In this document: in pieces, positions 42,142 through 54,234 of the stretch
How positions within the stretch are numbered: position 1 is the stretch's first letter
Layout of the letters: every line of letters begins with the position of its first letter
NCBI RefSeq assembly: GCF_000350105.1
Contig: NZ_CAIY01000044.1
Location: forward strand, 248,001-312,000
Length of the DNA stretch: 64,000 nucleotides
DNA from: Richelia intracellularis HH01
GTDB taxonomy: Bacteria; Cyanobacteriota; Cyanobacteriia; Cyanobacteriales; Nostocaceae
Direction of reading: 5' to 3'
Made by a program: the position numbers and the translations under genes
The notes under the pieces: model-generated
Database searches by the model: none
Told to the model about the DNA's origin: nothing
Seen by the model: the letters and a program-made list of their open reading frames with translations, nothing else

Positions 42142-42482
42142 ATATGAAACTCCAATAAATTTCTCTGGGATTTGAAGGTTAGAACTATACTTTAGAGATT
42201 ATTTCAAAGTTTAGGTATTTTTTTAGAGACTTTCTTGCCATATGAAAATATCTGGTAGATTTCTAAATATTCTCTTCACCTGAAGTTTAATATGTTAGTT
42301 TTCAACTTGAATTGAAATTAATGAAGTAGTTACTATTTCTAGGAATTATGATTCTCATTACTTTTTTATTTTAATAATTTATTTCTTGGAGTACCATAAA
42401 CATCCTTAATCTAAAATTAGATTGGATAACAAGATGCTCATAATACTACTTGATAATACCTTGGCTATAAAATCAGCAAATT

Positions 42483-44888
42483 CTAAGTCTTGTTAAACCT
42501 TCTCAAAAATAATGAGTTAGTTACAACACTGACTGAACTGAAAGCCATTAATCCTGCAGCACCAGTTGGACTTAGGGAAAAACCAGTAATTGGTAGTAAA
42601 ATACCTGCAGCCAGGGGAATACTTAAAATATTATAGGCAAATGCCCAAAATATATTTTGCCGTATTTTGTTAAATGTAGCTCGACTCAACTGAATTGATG
42701 ACACTACATCAGTCAAACGATCACTCATGAGAATGATTTCTGCTGTTTCCATTGCAATATCTGTTCCTGATTTTAAGGTAATACCTATATCTGCCTGTGA
42801 TAAGGCAGGAGCATCGTTAATTCCGTCTCCAATCATAGCTACAGTGTAAGACTGTTGGAGTTTTTTAATGGTGATAGCTTTTTCAATAGCAGGAACACCA
42901 GCTATTATATCTTCAACATCCAGGCCTATTTTTTTACCGATCACATTAGCTGCTTCCTGGCGATCACCTGATAGCAATACCACCCTTAATCCCATATTCT
43001 GCAATTTTGCTACGGTATGTTGAGCATCTTTTCTCAAGATATCTCTAACAGCAATAATACCTATAAAAGAATCATCCATCGCAACTCCCACAACGGTTTT
43101 CCCTGATTTTGCTAGTAATACAGCTTGTTCCTCCGCTACTTTTGGAATAGTTATTCCTCGTTCTTGCAACCACTCCCACTTGCCTAGTAACACCAGGGAA
43201 CCGTCAACAATAGCTGAGATTCCCAAACCTGGTATGGTTTTAAATTCCGTAGCACAAGGCAGGGTTAATTCTTTTTCCTTGGCTGCTGTTTGTATTGCTG
43301 TAGCTAAAGGGTGAGATGTACCTACTTCTACTGCAGCTGCTAGTTTGAGTAGAGCTGTAGGGCCCAGAGTTTCTGCTGATGTAATAGGTAAACAATCAGT
43401 AACTGTAGGTTTACCAGTAGTTAATGTACCAGTTTTATCAAAAACTACTGCACTCAGATGGTGAACTTTCTCTAACACATCACCACCTTTTATTAGTAAA
43501 CCCATTTCTGCACCCATTGCCGTACCAACTAAAATTGCTGTGGGTGTTGCAAGTCCTAAGGCACAAGGACAAGCAACAACCATTACTGCAATCGCTAGTT
43601 TTAAGCTCAGTATTAACCCAGAATATTGAGAAACAATTTTTGGACTTGATATTCCTAAGGGGTATTGGTGGTGACTAAAAGTATCAACCATTTTCATTGT
43701 TGCATTATGGGTAATATCCTGCCATACATGAGTACCAAAGAAGTACCAAAAGATGAAGGTAAGAATAGATGCTGCAATTACACCATAGGAAAAGTAGCCA
43801 GCCACCATGTCTGCTAATTTTTGTGCAGGAGCTTTGCGCATTTGGGCAGCTTCTACCAAACTAATAATATGTGCCAAGTTTGTATCTTTTCCTGTATGGG
43901 TAGCTCTAATTATGATTGTTCCTGATTGATTTATTGTTCCTCCAGTAACACTATCTCCCATTAACCTTTCAGTAGGTATAGATTCTCCAGTTAACATTGA
44001 TGCATCAACAATAGTTTGACCGGATACTACTTCACCATCAACAGGTATTTTCTCTCCTGGTAAAACTTGTAAGTATTCCCCCACCTTTACCTGAGATGCA
44101 GGAATTTCAACTGCCACAATGCCAGACTTTGATGCCTGGGGATCACCAATTAACCTGGCGTTCTGAGGTTGTAGTGCCAACAAATGCTTAAATGCATATG
44201 AAGCTTTTCCTCTAGCTTGTTGTTCTAAGGTTTTACCCAAAAGGATAAAACCCAAAATCATTACTGGTTCATCAAAGAAGCATTCCCAACCCATCTGCGG
44301 GAAAAATAATGCTACCAAGCTGGCAGTATAAGCTGTGAGAATTCCCAAACCCACTAAGCTATTCATATTGGGAGCATTGCGTCGCCAACTCAACCATCCA
44401 TCTGCCAAAATATGACGACCTGGAAATAGTAATGCAGTAGTTGCTAAACCAAAATGGAACCAAATATTATGTAAAAAGCCCGGAGGGAAAGTGGCAAAGT
44501 GACCAATACCGGATGCTAGTAATAGTATTCCTGCGATTAAAAAGTTATGCCATGCAGATTTAACATACTGGCTTTGTCCAGTTTCTCCAGTTTCTATCCA
44601 TGTTCCGTCACTAGTTCGGGGTTTACTAGGAAATCCAATTGATGTGAGCTTATTAGCCAAAACCTGAGGGTCGACCACACCTACATCTGACTCCAACACG
44701 GCAATCTCTGTAGCTAGATTTACACAAACACTTTTGACTCCTGGATATTGAGCCAATTGCTTTTCTACCGACTTTACACAACTAGCACATTTCATACCCC
44801 CAATATCCAAGACAATTTTTTCTGTAGCTTCTGTAGGTATTGTTGGCATTTGTTCTTTTGACTCATCTGTTCTACGGGCAATTTGCAT
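42483..44888 (-). CDS. Cu(I)-transporting P1B-type ATPase
   Basis: An 801-residue heavy-metal ATPase. An N-terminal HMA domain carries GMKCASC (31-37, metal-binding Cys34 and Cys37). Eight membrane helices follow, with the intramembrane CPC motif at 440-442 typical of Cu+ pumps. The phosphorylation site is DKTGTLT (from 484), the actuator loop has TGES (300-303), and the nucleotide domain has SHPLA and GDGINDAPA. Cyanobacteria have two such pumps: CtaA (copper into the cell or periplasm side) and PacS (copper into the thylakoid for plastocyanin). I cannot tell which this is; the long N-terminus before the HMA domain favours neither firmly. The frame is intact. Confidence 0.92.
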   Translation of the reverse strand: MQIARRTDESKEQMPTIPTEATEKIVLDIGGMKCASCVKSVEKQLAQYPGVKSVCVNLATEIAVLESDVGVVDPQVLANKLTSIGFPSKPRTSDGTWIETGETGQSQYVKSAWHNFLIAGILLLASGIGHFATFPPGFLHNIWFHFGLATTALLFPGRHILADGWLSWRRNAPNMNSLVGLGILTAYTASLVALFFPQMGWECFFDEPVMILGFILLGKTLEQQARGKASYAFKHLLALQPQNARLIGDPQASKSGIVAVEIPASQVKVGEYLQVLPGEKIPVDGEVVSGQTIVDASMLTGESIPTERLMGDSVTGGTINQSGTIIIRATHTGKDTNLAHIISLVEAAQMRKAPAQKLADMVAGYFSYGVIAASILTFIFWYFFGTHVWQDITHNATMKMVDTFSHHQYPLGISSPKIVSQYSGLILSLKLAIAVMVVACPCALGLATPTAILVGTAMGAEMGLLIKGGDVLEKVHHLSAVVFDKTGTLTTGKPTVTDCLPITSAETLGPTALLKLAAAVEVGTSHPLATAIQTAAKEKELTLPCATEFKTIPGLGISAIVDGSLVLLGKWEWLQERGITIPKVAEEQAVLLAKSGKTVVGVAMDDSFIGIIAVRDILRKDAQHTVAKLQNMGLRVVLLSGDRQEAANVIGKKIGLDVEDIIAGVPAIEKAITIKKLQQSYTVAMIGDGINDAPALSQADIGITLKSGTDIAMETAEIILMSDRLTDVVSSIQLSRATFNKIRQNIFWAFAYNILSIPLAAGILLPITGFSLSPTGAAGLMAFSSVSVVTNSLFLRRFNKT

Positions 44889-45381
44889 AGAAAATGTTGG
44901 AATTGATAATAAAATTGCAACGCTGAATAAAAAGCGTCTCTATATTTGAGGTTAGGCTAAATTCAAAAATAAGTCAGTCATACACAACTATTAATTTTAA
45001 TGAAGGATGTTAACCTATGAAATATTTATATAATTTGTTTTTCAAAGTGCCATTTTTAACCTTTTTTCCTTATATAAGCCAGATTAATCAGGTTTGTAAA
45101 CTGTATAGAGATTATTGTAATTCCCTAATTTTAGGAGGTATTGATAAGTAAATTAGATATAAAATAAACCAATTAGTACTTATAAATAATATTTAGGAGA
45201 AGGAATGAAATATAGTGATATTTAATATAAAATACAATATTTCCTGATACCTTATGAAGTAAATAATATTTAGGTAATTCACATATTTAAATATTTGGTT
45301 ATTGTCTGCTTTAATCATTGCACTTACGAGTAACTAGAGTTTACTAAATAATCAAGATTGTAACTAAATAAAAAATATTGT
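44889..45381. other. Spacer before the TM2 protein gene
   Basis: 493 bases containing the promoter side of the copper ATPase gene. No open frame or structure was seen. Confidence 0.4.
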
Positions 45382-45657
45382 TTAGAACCAACCTTGTTTA
45401 TGCATAAAATAATTATCTATAAATTCTTCATAGCTCTTACTTAGATAAATCATACCTTCAACCAAGCCAATCATCTGCATAATGAGGAAAGTAAATCCAT
45501 AAGAGAAGTAACCACCCATGATAGAAATGATGAGTGTTAATATACCTTCTGCTGTATATCCTAAAATAAATTTATGAATGCCAAAACCACCAAGAATTAT
45601 TGCTGTATATCCAGATAAAAGCTGTTTTGTTGCGTAGTTGAAGTTCAATTTTGTCAT
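45382..45657 (-). CDS. TM2-domain membrane protein
   Basis: A 91-residue protein with a TM2 domain: two membrane helices joined by a short turn. The hallmark GGFGIHKFILGYTAEGI (about 18-35) matches the GxxGxHxFYLG family pattern. Helices lie near 14-22 with 36-65. A good ribosome site (GGAGAT, 8 bases before the ATG at 45657) supports the start. The C-terminus is charged and aromatic (DNYFMHKQGWF). Function of bacterial TM2 proteins is unknown. It stands alone between spacers but has a clean frame. Confidence 0.85.
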   Translation of the reverse strand: MTKLNFNYATKQLLSGYTAIILGGFGIHKFILGYTAEGILTLIISIMGGYFSYGFTFLIMQMIGLVEGMIYLSKSYEEFIDNYFMHKQGWF

Positions 45658-46683
45658 AATAAATATCTCCTATATATAAGCTAAACTTATTTATCAATGA
45701 AAAATACGATGAGAATAAAAATTCAATACAATAGAAAAATAAACTATTACTAGCATATCTCTGGGGTAATTTCTGTTATGTATTTACACTACAAACATGT
45801 AAATGAGAACCATAACCAACAATAAAAATGTAAATAATTTAAAATTTATTGCTTAGGAATTATGAATGGAGTAATTATCTATTAAGTAAAATAATATTTT
45901 TGCAAATCATAATCGCAGTCTTTATATGGATTATAAAAACTGTTAGGTCATTATTTTTTTTGCAAATTAAATAAATAAATTACGGACGATTGAGTTGCTA
46001 ATTCATTTGATTATAGTATTACTTACCATATATTTAGTAAGAATTGAATAATGAAAATGTATTGTATGGACATAAGGTATCAAAGTTTTTTTTGTTAAAA
46101 GACTTGTACCATAGATATTTAAGTCAAAAAATAACCTGCAATACTTTCTTAATAACATTATTCTCCCTGGTATTCATGTGTAAAAAATAAAAATATTTTA
46201 TTTTTTCATAGGTGTTTTTATACGCGGCACAAAGAATTGATCAACATGGGAATAGTTATAAACTATTCATTTTAAATAATCATTAACTTGTTAAATATTG
46301 AAATCAAATATAACAAAATAAAAATTTTATCAGGAAAACATTTATATTATTTTTTGTATTCAAATTTTTCCTTAGGAAAATTCATTGATACTAGATTCTC
46401 TTCGATCCACAGGATTTATCCAGGGAGTAATGATGAAATAAAACCCTAATTTCAGGTGCTTAAAGAGGAGCTGATATAATAAAGTCAAAAATTAGTTTAA
46501 TTTCTAATTTTTTTACTAAATTTTTGCTCTTTAATTTTTCTATATTCATTAATTCAAAATTACTAATCTAATCCAATATCAATATTAACTGGGGAACTGA
46601 ATTCCAGGAATTAACCCCGCCCCCAGGCTAAACTACTAGAGTAGGGGTATTTGCACTTGAATATGGTTTCTTAGTCTCCTGTT
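45658..46683. other. AT-rich spacer with GC-rich patch at one end
   Basis: About 1 kb with no gene. Only 46589-46626, next to the CPBP gene, is structured. The remainder is very AT-rich. Confidence 0.4.
46589..46626 (-). terminator. Possible terminator of the CPBP gene
   Basis: CTGGGG pairs with CCCCAG, enclosing AATTCC/GGAATT. It lies about 60 bases past the CPBP stop codon on the minus strand. The local GC content stands out. No clear T-run. Confidence 0.45.
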
Positions 46684-48234
46684 TTACTTGCCACTACTAC
46701 CTAGAACAAATAGACTGACAAGGGTACTGCTATTCCAAATACTATGCAGTACAATTGGCGCCATAAGATTACGTGATCGTGTGTATACAAATCCTAAAAC
46801 CATGCCTAGAGCAGTAAGTGGAATGATTTCTGATAGATTCAGATGAACTATAGCAAATAGCAAACTACTAACTGTAATAGCCCCCCACATAGAAAAGTAG
46901 CGAGTAAGAGAAGGCAATAAAAAACCACGAAATAGATATTCTTCAAATAATGGAGCAGCAACTCCCGCTGTGATAAAAAAGATAAAGAGAGCTACAGTGT
47001 CCTGACTATCTAATGCTAACTGTAATAATGGATTACTACCACCTTGTCCCTGAAATAATTTTTGGTTGAGTGCCGAGACAAATACAACTATAGGTCCAGC
47101 CACGCAATAACCACAGGAACCCCATAAGAACCATTTCCCTTGAAAATGCAAATGGAACCAACCTTCATGTAGGGGTAAAAAATTTTTAATGGAGAAGTAT
47201 AAAACAGTCAGCACACCAAATGCTACCAAAAAATAGCTTGATATAACTAATAATGCTTGAGTTTGGATATTTATTGGATGGGTTAAAGGAAGTATGCTCA
47301 ATATCAAGGGCATAATAAATTGTCCAATGAAAACTTGCCCAGTTAGGAAAAAGCCAAAAATAAATACCTGTAGTGTTATTTCACCATCCCAAGGGGTTAA
47401 CCAATATAAGTCTTCATTTTGTGCCCATAGTGAATTTCTCCCCCGGATTACTCGTTGAATTATGATCACAATTAGCAAAGCGACACCAAGAATTCCTGTA
47501 ATTAAAGGTGGAATACTTACTATCCCTAATTTAAATACAGCTTCCTCTGCATTTTTTTGATTGGAAAATAGTAAGTCAGATAAGTTTTCTTCTGTTTGCT
47601 GTAGTTTGTATAGTTTAGAAAGACTGGCAAAGCGGAACCAACCTGTTAAATTGTTTTCAATCAGTTTTTGAGAACCAGGTAAGATTTTTGGGGAATCACT
47701 CCAAAGTCCTGATAAAGCCAGGGCTGTCTCCCCAATATCTGGGTCAATTTCTGAAGATTCTTTTAAGTCAGCCCATATTTGTATGGCTCTATCTATATTT
47801 GCTTGTGCTGCCTGCATTATACCTAAATGTAAATCTATTCGGTCTATTACCTTTCTTTGTTGTTGTAAAGATACTTGTAGCTGCTTCTGTCGATTTTTCC
47901 CCAGCTCCAAATTACTGACTGATATGTCAGTTTGTTTTGTCAATTGCAGTTGAATTTTTTCTAAATTACCAGCAGCTGATTTTCTTACTTTTTCATACTG
48001 TTTGATAGCAGTTTCTAAAGGTTGCTTGCTCACAAAAGCTACTTTTAATGTTTTTAGATTTTTAAAAGCATTATTTTCAGGATTCCATTCCTGTGCTTGC
48101 AGTATGATATTGGTTTGATACAATTCTAAGTTTCCATGGATCTGGGGCTTTTCCCAACTATCAAATAAAGTTTGACTATAAAAAAAAACTGCCCCCAGTG
48201 TTATCAAAATTAGCAGCAACCGTTTGAATATCAT
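46684..48234 (-). CDS. CPBP-family intramembrane glutamic protease
   Basis: A 516-residue membrane protein of the CAAX prenyl protease/bacteriocin-processing (CPBP, ABI) family. After a signal-like N-terminal helix comes a long soluble part with coiled-coil character (about 30-230, QLQLTKQTDISVSNLELGK). Eight or so membrane helices follow. The catalytic motif EEYLFRG is at 431-437, with conserved His residues in IVHLN (464) and LHSIWN (497). Such proteins cleave within the membrane; substrates in cyanobacteria are unknown. The long N-terminal region is typical of the cyanobacterial version. A DUF423 gene lies upstream on the same strand. Confidence 0.87.
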   Translation of the reverse strand: MIFKRLLLILITLGAVFFYSQTLFDSWEKPQIHGNLELYQTNIILQAQEWNPENNAFKNLKTLKVAFVSKQPLETAIKQYEKVRKSAAGNLEKIQLQLTKQTDISVSNLELGKNRQKQLQVSLQQQRKVIDRIDLHLGIMQAAQANIDRAIQIWADLKESSEIDPDIGETALALSGLWSDSPKILPGSQKLIENNLTGWFRFASLSKLYKLQQTEENLSDLLFSNQKNAEEAVFKLGIVSIPPLITGILGVALLIVIIIQRVIRGRNSLWAQNEDLYWLTPWDGEITLQVFIFGFFLTGQVFIGQFIMPLILSILPLTHPINIQTQALLVISSYFLVAFGVLTVLYFSIKNFLPLHEGWFHLHFQGKWFLWGSCGYCVAGPIVVFVSALNQKLFQGQGGSNPLLQLALDSQDTVALFIFFITAGVAAPLFEEYLFRGFLLPSLTRYFSMWGAITVSSLLFAIVHLNLSEIIPLTALGMVLGFVYTRSRNLMAPIVLHSIWNSSTLVSLFVLGSSGK

Positions 48235-48356
48235 TTCAATTACTTATTTTATTACTAGTGATTAGTTCTAGTTTCTCTAAAGGAGAAAACTTCTTGAAAC
48301 TTTTGTTGATTATTTATACTGCTAGATAGGGGTAACCACAAGGACTACCCTTGCTG

Positions 48357-48740
48357 CTAACTCTTATACCAAGTACACGCAAAAAAAGCCAGACTTGCCC
48401 AACCAAGCATTAATGCCAATGCCCCTAGGGGTGCAACCCTTCCAAAATTACTTATACTAGTGATACTAAGGATATATAAGCTACCCGAGAAAATTATTAT
48501 GCCAATAAGGAATAACCAACCACTCGTTATAAGAATGGCAGATGGGGATTCAGTAGAATGAATCAGTAGAGCTATAATCAATAAAACCAAAGCATGATAG
48601 GCTTGGTAGCGCACACCTATGGTAAAAGTTTCTAGTGAAATCTCACTAATTATGGGTCGTAAAACATGTGTTCCAAAAGCACCAAAAGCTATAGACAAGC
48701 CACCCAAAATTGCTCCTAAACCCAAGAAAATTTTTATCAT
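48357..48740 (-). CDS. DUF423 small membrane protein
   Basis: A 127-residue protein with four hydrophobic helices and the DUF423 N-terminus LGLGAILGGLSIAFGAFGTH (residues 6-25, ending in the GAFGxH pattern). YQAYHALVLL (about 46-55) is the second family mark. Function is not known. It is upstream of the CPBP protease on the same strand with a 122-base gap, so the two may form an operon. The frame is intact. Confidence 0.88.
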   Translation of the reverse strand: MIKIFLGLGAILGGLSIAFGAFGTHVLRPIISEISLETFTIGVRYQAYHALVLLIIALLIHSTESPSAILITSGWLFLIGIIIFSGSLYILSITSISNFGRVAPLGALALMLGWASLAFFACTWYKS

Positions 48741-49287
48741 GATGAGAAATCAGGTCTTACATGTCAAAGTAATACAATACAATTTCTTGTTCAATAAACC
48801 TGAAATTTTCATTCAATTCTTTAGCTTTGAGATTTAAATGCTTTCTAACTTTATTTAGATAGCTACTGGGATTCTAGGGTTTCATGTAATGAAAGAGTAT
48901 TAACTTAGATTATTTTTCATCATGATTGCAAGTAGCTTACTATTTTCTGGTTAGTAAGGTAGGTAGTCCAAAAAACTAAGCCCTGTTTAGCATTTATTAT
49001 ATCCATAAATCTGTAGAGGATCTTCACCTGGGAGTTTCCAATCATGAGCATCGACTCATGTTAATCATGGTTCGATTACTTAGTCTATTTCTACAGAAAA
49101 ATAACAACTTTCCCTTTCTTACAAACTAGCATTTTCCAAATGATTTTTCTGGTTATCACACAATGGCAAAGGCATTTAACATGCCCTTACATTAAACAGT
49201 CACTATTAATAAGCGGATAGCCAGGGTATAAATTTTATCTTCATAATTTTGTAAGTAGACTGCCCTACCTTAACTACAATTGTAACA
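48741..49287. other. chlM-DUF423 spacer
   Basis: 547 bases, AT-rich. No gene or clear regulatory element was found. Confidence 0.4.
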
Positions 49288-49974
49288 TTAGTCTTTTGTA
49301 GCCTCTAGCAAACGGGAAAAGTAAAAACGAGTGCGTATCATTGAATTCCTTTGTAGGGTGAAGCCATTTTTTTTCAAGACATCAATCATATCTATTTCCT
49401 TGTGCATATAAGCACGTGTGGTTTTACTTGGCCCCGGGAAGAGACTGCCAATTTTCTTCAAGATAGTCAAAAAAAAGGTTTTAGGTGCAAAGCTGAGGAT
49501 AATACGTGTCTGTGCTACAGAGCAAAGGTGAGAAATCATCTTCTCCATTTTTTCCTGGGAATAGTGTATAAGAACATCCAAACAAATAACTGTATGATAG
49601 CTACCAGATATCGCTTCTAATTCTTGAACCGCAAATGTAGGATTATCATTATTTCCCAAGGTATATAAGGCTCTAGCTTTGCCCTCCTCTACCATCTTCT
49701 CAGAAATATCACTGGCATGGACTTTTGCTCCTGCTGTAGCCAAGGGGATGCTTAAACTACCTACTCCACAACCAGCGTCACAAACTGATATTTGAGTCAA
49801 GTTACCATCTTCTTTAAGCCAGTCCAACACTTCATCAATTGTTTGCTGATGTCCATTACGAATATCTAATTGAACCTTATTAATATTCCCATCCCCATAA
49901 ATCCGTTTCCAGCGATCAAAACCAGTGGAGTTGAAATAATTTTTAACAATAATTTTGTCGTCAGTTACGTCCAT
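49288..49974 (-). CDS. chlM: Magnesium-protoporphyrin IX methyltransferase
   Basis: Methylates the C13 propionate of Mg-protoporphyrin IX with SAM, a committed step of chlorophyll synthesis near the membrane. The 228-residue protein begins with the family N-terminus VKNYFNSTGFDRWKRIYGD (10-28) and has the SAM site CDAGCGVGSLSIP (65-77). CLDVLIHY near 130 and SFAPKTFFLTILKKIG are further family segments. Length is normal. Upstream on the same strand is the ruined nagA gene. Its retention shows that chlorophyll synthesis is maintained. Confidence 0.95.
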   Translation of the reverse strand: MDVTDDKIIVKNYFNSTGFDRWKRIYGDGNINKVQLDIRNGHQQTIDEVLDWLKEDGNLTQISVCDAGCGVGSLSIPLATAGAKVHASDISEKMVEEGKARALYTLGNNDNPTFAVQELEAISGSYHTVICLDVLIHYSQEKMEKMISHLCSVAQTRIILSFAPKTFFLTILKKIGSLFPGPSKTTRAYMHKEIDMIDVLKKNGFTLQRNSMIRTRFYFSRLLEATKD

Positions 49975-50108
49975 ATATAGTTAAAGCTAGAGGCCTCAAG
50001 AATTTAAAATTACCATATTTACCCAAATTTTAGAGGAAATTTTAAGGGTTAAAGGTTAGGGCAATAAGGAAGTATTTTATTTCCTCTTTCATCTCTGCAT
50101 CCTTTCTT

Positions 50109-51234
50109 TTACTTCAATGATAATCTCTCCCAACTGAATTCCCTAGTATATTTACCAAAGTGCCAACGCAAAAAGCTGGATGGTTAGTTAATATTTATTT
50201 CTGGCAAATCAGTGGCTTGATATAGTGCATCTGTTACTAGTAATACTGCTTTCTCAATATTACTGACCCCCCATTTAACTAAATTCTTTACTCACATCAA
50301 TAATATTAAAGTTGCTTTTGACAAAATTCTGTCCAAGAGCCTGTACCATTTTTGACTTGGATTTCTGAACTGCCACTAGGATAAATACCATCGGATAATC
50401 TAAAGGATGCTAATGTATCACTGACTAAAAACACCCTTTTTTCATAATTACTGGCTCGTAAAAATACATCTACACACTGCTTGGCAAACATCTTCTTCAT
50501 CCGCAATTAAACTACACATAATTGTATTTTTGGTAATAGCTGCAACCAATAATCTATATTTCCCTATGATACATTTGTGCTATGTTGTTGAAGGTATGAT
50601 TGACAATAGTTGTTGCTCTCATATGAAAAGCTTAGGTCGGCTCAACTTGCTTGTAAACATCCTAAACTAACTGTGATATCTAAAGAAAGCAAATAGTAAA
50701 TAATTTCATCCGTGGTACCTAATATTATAGCGCTAGAGTGACTATTTTGATAATATAATGTGATCATCGAAGATGATTTTGGTATTTTTTTATCATTAGA
50801 GTTAATAAATATTGATTTTGCAGAATGTACTCCTGTTTTTTGAAATTCAAGTATGGTCCCTCCAAATGAACTCTAAAAATTATTGCTCCTTGATTTTGAT
50901 GTAGGTAATTGGTAATTGTAGCTAAGGAATTATATATATTCTACAAATTAGTAGTTATTTTAGTTGGTAAAAACCCATCAACTCCTAAACTCCATATAAA
51001 CTTGCAAATTTCTGTTGAAAATTGTGCATTTTCCTTGCACAGATCTAGGAATACTAAACTCAAAAACCCATTAATTGTGTAAATATATACTACCTAAGTA
51101 AGGAAAGAATTTTACCATTAATGTCCAATACTTGCAATTCAGATTGACCTTATCTACCACTTTCCCAGTTGATTGGATCTATCTTTACTATTGATTAATC
51201 TAGCATTCATAATCTTTGTAGATTTATAATTCAT
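50109..51234 (-). pseudogene. nagA: Ruined N-acetylglucosamine-6-phosphate deacetylase gene
   Basis: The whole gene can still be traced across three frames. In order on the minus strand: MNYKSTKIMNARL (from 51234), LQVLDINGKI, DLCKENAQFSTEICKFI, WSLGVDGFLPTKITT, VHLEGPYLN, LLSLDITVSLG, HTFNNIAQMYHRE (metal-binding His region), AAITKNTIMCSLIAD, LVSDTLASFRLSDGIYPS, EIQVKNGT, LVKWGVSNIEKAVLLVTDA and finally LRWHFGKYTREFSWERL near 50115. These match NagA in the right order and spacing, with at least five frameshifts and several stops. NagA recycles amino sugars from cell wall or chitin. The longest open part left is 66 codons (50306-50506). Confidence 0.92.
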
Positions 51235-51352
51235 CCCTTTGTAAATTTTCCTTTAACAAATACCCCTGAATTTTATATATGCTGGGTGGGTAGCAATAAA
51301 TTCAATTAGTTGAGATGATTACTTTTATAAACCCTAAAAAATTCACTTTATA

Positions 51353-51868
51353 ATGTCCCCCCTAATTAGCATTGTTATGGGTAGCGATTCTGACCTATCA
51401 ACAATGGGAGAAGCAGTCACAATTTGCGATGAATTTAGCATAAATTATGAAGTCACTATTATCAGTGCCCATAGAACTCCTGAGGAAATGTTAAATTATG
51501 CACAGGTCGCTCATACAAGAGGAATAAAAGTAATTATAGCTGGTGCTGGCGGTGCAGCTCATTTACCAGGAATGGTAGCATCATTAACCCCATTGCCAGT
51601 AATTGGTGTACCTGTCCCCAGTAAACATTTACAAGGTTTAGACTCATTGTACTCAATTGTACAAATGCCTACAGGCATTCCTGTCGCAACTGTAGCCATT
51701 GGCAATGCAAGAAATGCTGGACTCTTAGCAATACAGATACTTGCTACCTATCAATATGAATTACAAGAGAAAGTACAAAGTTACCGACAAAACCTTCGTA
51801 TATCCACAATGGAAAAACAAGCAAAATTAGAAAAACTTGGCTACAGAGAATATTTAAAGCAAATGTGA
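51353..51868 (+). CDS. purE: 5-(carboxyamino)imidazole ribonucleotide mutase PurE
   Basis: Rearranges N5-CAIR to CAIR in purine synthesis. The 171-residue protein has the class I PurE pattern: [13 protein letters not shown] (9-21), [13 protein letters not shown] (near 39) and the glycine-rich [14 protein letters not shown] (from about 63). Length is normal. It is divergent from the ruined nagA, with 118 bases between. LarB in this window is a distant relative of the same fold and is distinct. The frame is intact. Confidence 0.96.
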   Translation: MSPLISIVMGSDSDLSTMGEAVTICDEFSINYEVTIISAHRTPEEMLNYAQVAHTRGIKVIIAGAGGAAHLPGMVASLTPLPVIGVPVPSKHLQGLDSLYSIVQMPTGIPVATVAIGNARNAGLLAIQILATYQYELQEKVQSYRQNLRISTMEKQAKLEKLGYREYLKQM

Positions 51869-52801
51869 ATCAAAAAAGACATGTTAAATGATAATTAACT
51901 GGACAAACATGTAGCTAATGTTAATATGTTGAAATAACATTATTTTGTATTTGATACAATAATGCATTAGTGATACACTAATTTCCTAATTCTCTGACTT
52001 TAGTCAAATACTACCAGTATTAGCAAGAAAGACTATATATGTTTATTAACGTTATTATCTTTCTAGTAAAAATCCAAAAAATATTTTTAACCGACTGAAA
52101 TTGTATTGGATATCTGAAGTATTAAACTCAATTATAGAAAAGTCAATAGGATGCAGTTGGGTACTTTATAATACAAACATCATAGTCAATTACATTTTTT
52201 CTAGATTCAGATAGAATTAATTAATATAAAGTACCTAAATGTAGTGGGCTAGATAACCTTATCATCTAATATATCAGGAGTTAATCACTGGTGGTCAAAG
52301 AGTTGACTAATTGCATTGGCGACTTTGGAAATATAAAATACTCTCTAATAAGTGACTTATGGTTGATAAATATTCTTAGAAAGAATACATACCATACGAT
52401 TAGAAAAACGAAAGTATAAGTGTCAATTTATTGACCCTCTATAGATAAATATTGACTAAATTATTAAACTAGTTTTGTCTAGGTAGATGATTTAGCCAGT
52501 AGATTTCAGGGAAGTAAAATAATGATTTACTAGAAATATTGGAACGATTTTACAAGACTCAAATAGAAAATATTATTATCATGATTGATATTTGCAACCA
52601 TAAAGGCTAAAGGCTTATAGACAGTCTGAGAAGAGTTTCATACGCAGAAAATATACCAGCTTTGATTTCTATATACCATTTTTTTTCTGTTATCTTGTAT
52701 ATACTACCTCTACTTCTACTACCTCTTCCTTACTTATATTCCCAATCATGTCCAGTACACGAGAGAATACAAAAAGAAAAAACTTTTGATAAAACAATTG
52801 C
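51869..52801. other. AT-rich spacer before ispH
   Basis: 930 bases without a recognised gene. An open frame overlapping the ispH start (from 52662) is hydrophobic and pyrimidine-rich and looks like chance. Confidence 0.4.
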
Positions 52802-54025
52802 ATGGATACCAAAGCTTTTAAAAGATCCCTCAATCACTCAAATAATTATCATCGTAAGGGATTTGGGCATCAAGCAGAAATTGCAACTCAATTAGAATCA
52901 GAATATCAAAGCATTTTAATACAGCAAATTCGGGAAAATAATTATACCCTTACCTGTGGTGAGATTACTATTCGTCTAGCACAATCCTTTGGTTTTTGTT
53001 GGGGAGTGGAGCGAGCTGTTGCCATGGCTTATGAAACACGAAAGCATTTTCCCACAGAAAATATTTGGATTACCAACGAAATTATCCACAATCCTTCTGT
53101 TAATGAACGTTTACGGGAAATGGAGATAGGATTTATTAAAGTCAGAGGTCGAAATAAAGACTTTTCTATAGTGAAATCTGGAGATGTAATTATCCTTCCA
53201 GCTTTTGGCGCTAGTGTTCAAGAAATGCAACTGCTTAATGATAAAGGTTGTACTATCGTTGATACCACATGTCCATGGGTTTCAAAAGTCTGGAATACAG
53301 TCGAAAAACACAAGAAATGGAAGTATACCTCAATTATTCATGGTAAATACCAGCATGAAGAAACGATTGCTACTAGTTCTTTTGCGGGTAAATATTTGAT
53401 AGTACTCAATTTAGACGAGGCAGCATACGTTAACAACTATATTTTATATGGGGGCAACAAAGAGGAATTTCTAGCTAAATTTAGCCTATCTTGTTCTGAT
53501 GGTTTTGATCCTGATGTAGATTTAACAAGAATAGGTATTGCTAACCAAACCACCATGCTCAAAAGCGAAACAGAGCAGATTGGTAAATTATTTGAGCATA
53601 CTATGATGCAAAAGTATAGCCCAGTCAATTTAAATGAGCATTTTCAAAGTTTCAATACTATTTGCGATGCGACCCAAGAGCGACAAGATGCTATCTTTGG
53701 TCTAGTAAACCAAAAATTAGATTTAATTTTGGTTATTGGTGGATTTAATTCTTCCAATACCTCCCATTTGCAGGAAATTGCTGAGGAATATAACATCCCT
53801 TCCTACCATATTGATTGTATGGAAAGAATTAAATCAAAAACTCACATAGAGCATAGGCAACTGGATGGTAATTTAAATATCAAAGAAAATTGGCTACCTT
53901 CAGATGACGTTATTATAGGTATTACCTCAGGTGCTTCCACTCCTGATAAAGTCGTGGAAGATATTATTAAGGTTTTATTAGAATTCAAAGCTCCCGGTCT
54001 GGTATTTCAGAGTTTATCCAGTTGA
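52802..54025 (+). CDS. ispH: 4-hydroxy-3-methylbut-2-enyl diphosphate reductase
   Basis: Iron-sulfur enzyme of the last MEP-pathway step, making IPP and DMAPP. The 407-residue protein carries the three Cys that hold the [4Fe-4S] cluster: Cys66 (FGFCWGV), Cys157 (DTTCPWV) and Cys288 ([10 protein letters not shown]). The TSGASTPD motif is near the end (about 382). Length fits the longer cyanobacterial/plant-type IspH with an N-terminal extension. It converges with fraD across a 209-base gap. ispF lies 25 kb upstream. Confidence 0.96.
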   Translation: MDTKAFKRSLNHSNNYHRKGFGHQAEIATQLESEYQSILIQQIRENNYTLTCGEITIRLAQSFGFCWGVERAVAMAYETRKHFPTENIWITNEIIHNPSVNERLREMEIGFIKVRGRNKDFSIVKSGDVIILPAFGASVQEMQLLNDKGCTIVDTTCPWVSKVWNTVEKHKKWKYTSIIHGKYQHEETIATSSFAGKYLIVLNLDEAAYVNNYILYGGNKEEFLAKFSLSCSDGFDPDVDLTRIGIANQTTMLKSETEQIGKLFEHTMMQKYSPVNLNEHFQSFNTICDATQERQDAIFGLVNQKLDLILVIGGFNSSNTSHLQEIAEEYNIPSYHIDCMERIKSKTHIEHRQLDGNLNIKENWLPSDDVIIGITSGASTPDKVVEDIIKVLLEFKAPGLVFQSLSS

Positions 54026-54234
54026 ATTTTTTTCAGATACAGATTATTTCCTTTATCTAAAAAGTATGGCACACCTTGATTTAAAACCATATATTTGTAT
54101 TATTACACCTCAGTGATAAGCAATGAGTTTATCAAAACTTAGAATAAGGCTAAATACAATTAAAATTTACTTATTTATATCAACAAATATGCATTTTTAA
54201 TGTGAAATAGTATTGCTGGATTGTTAAATGTATC

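Larger units (their letters stand above)
41874..42482. other. Spacer with two hairpins between converging genes
   Basis: Tail-to-tail region of the permease and the P-type ATPase. It contains a GC-rich hairpin near the permease end and a long hairpin at 42095-42141. No gene. Confidence 0.5.

Noticed and set aside
52662-52895. Hydrophobic 77-codon frame overlapping the start of ispH
   Set aside because: Pyrimidine-rich run gives Leu/Pro/Tyr by chance; it overlaps the well-supported ispH N-terminus.
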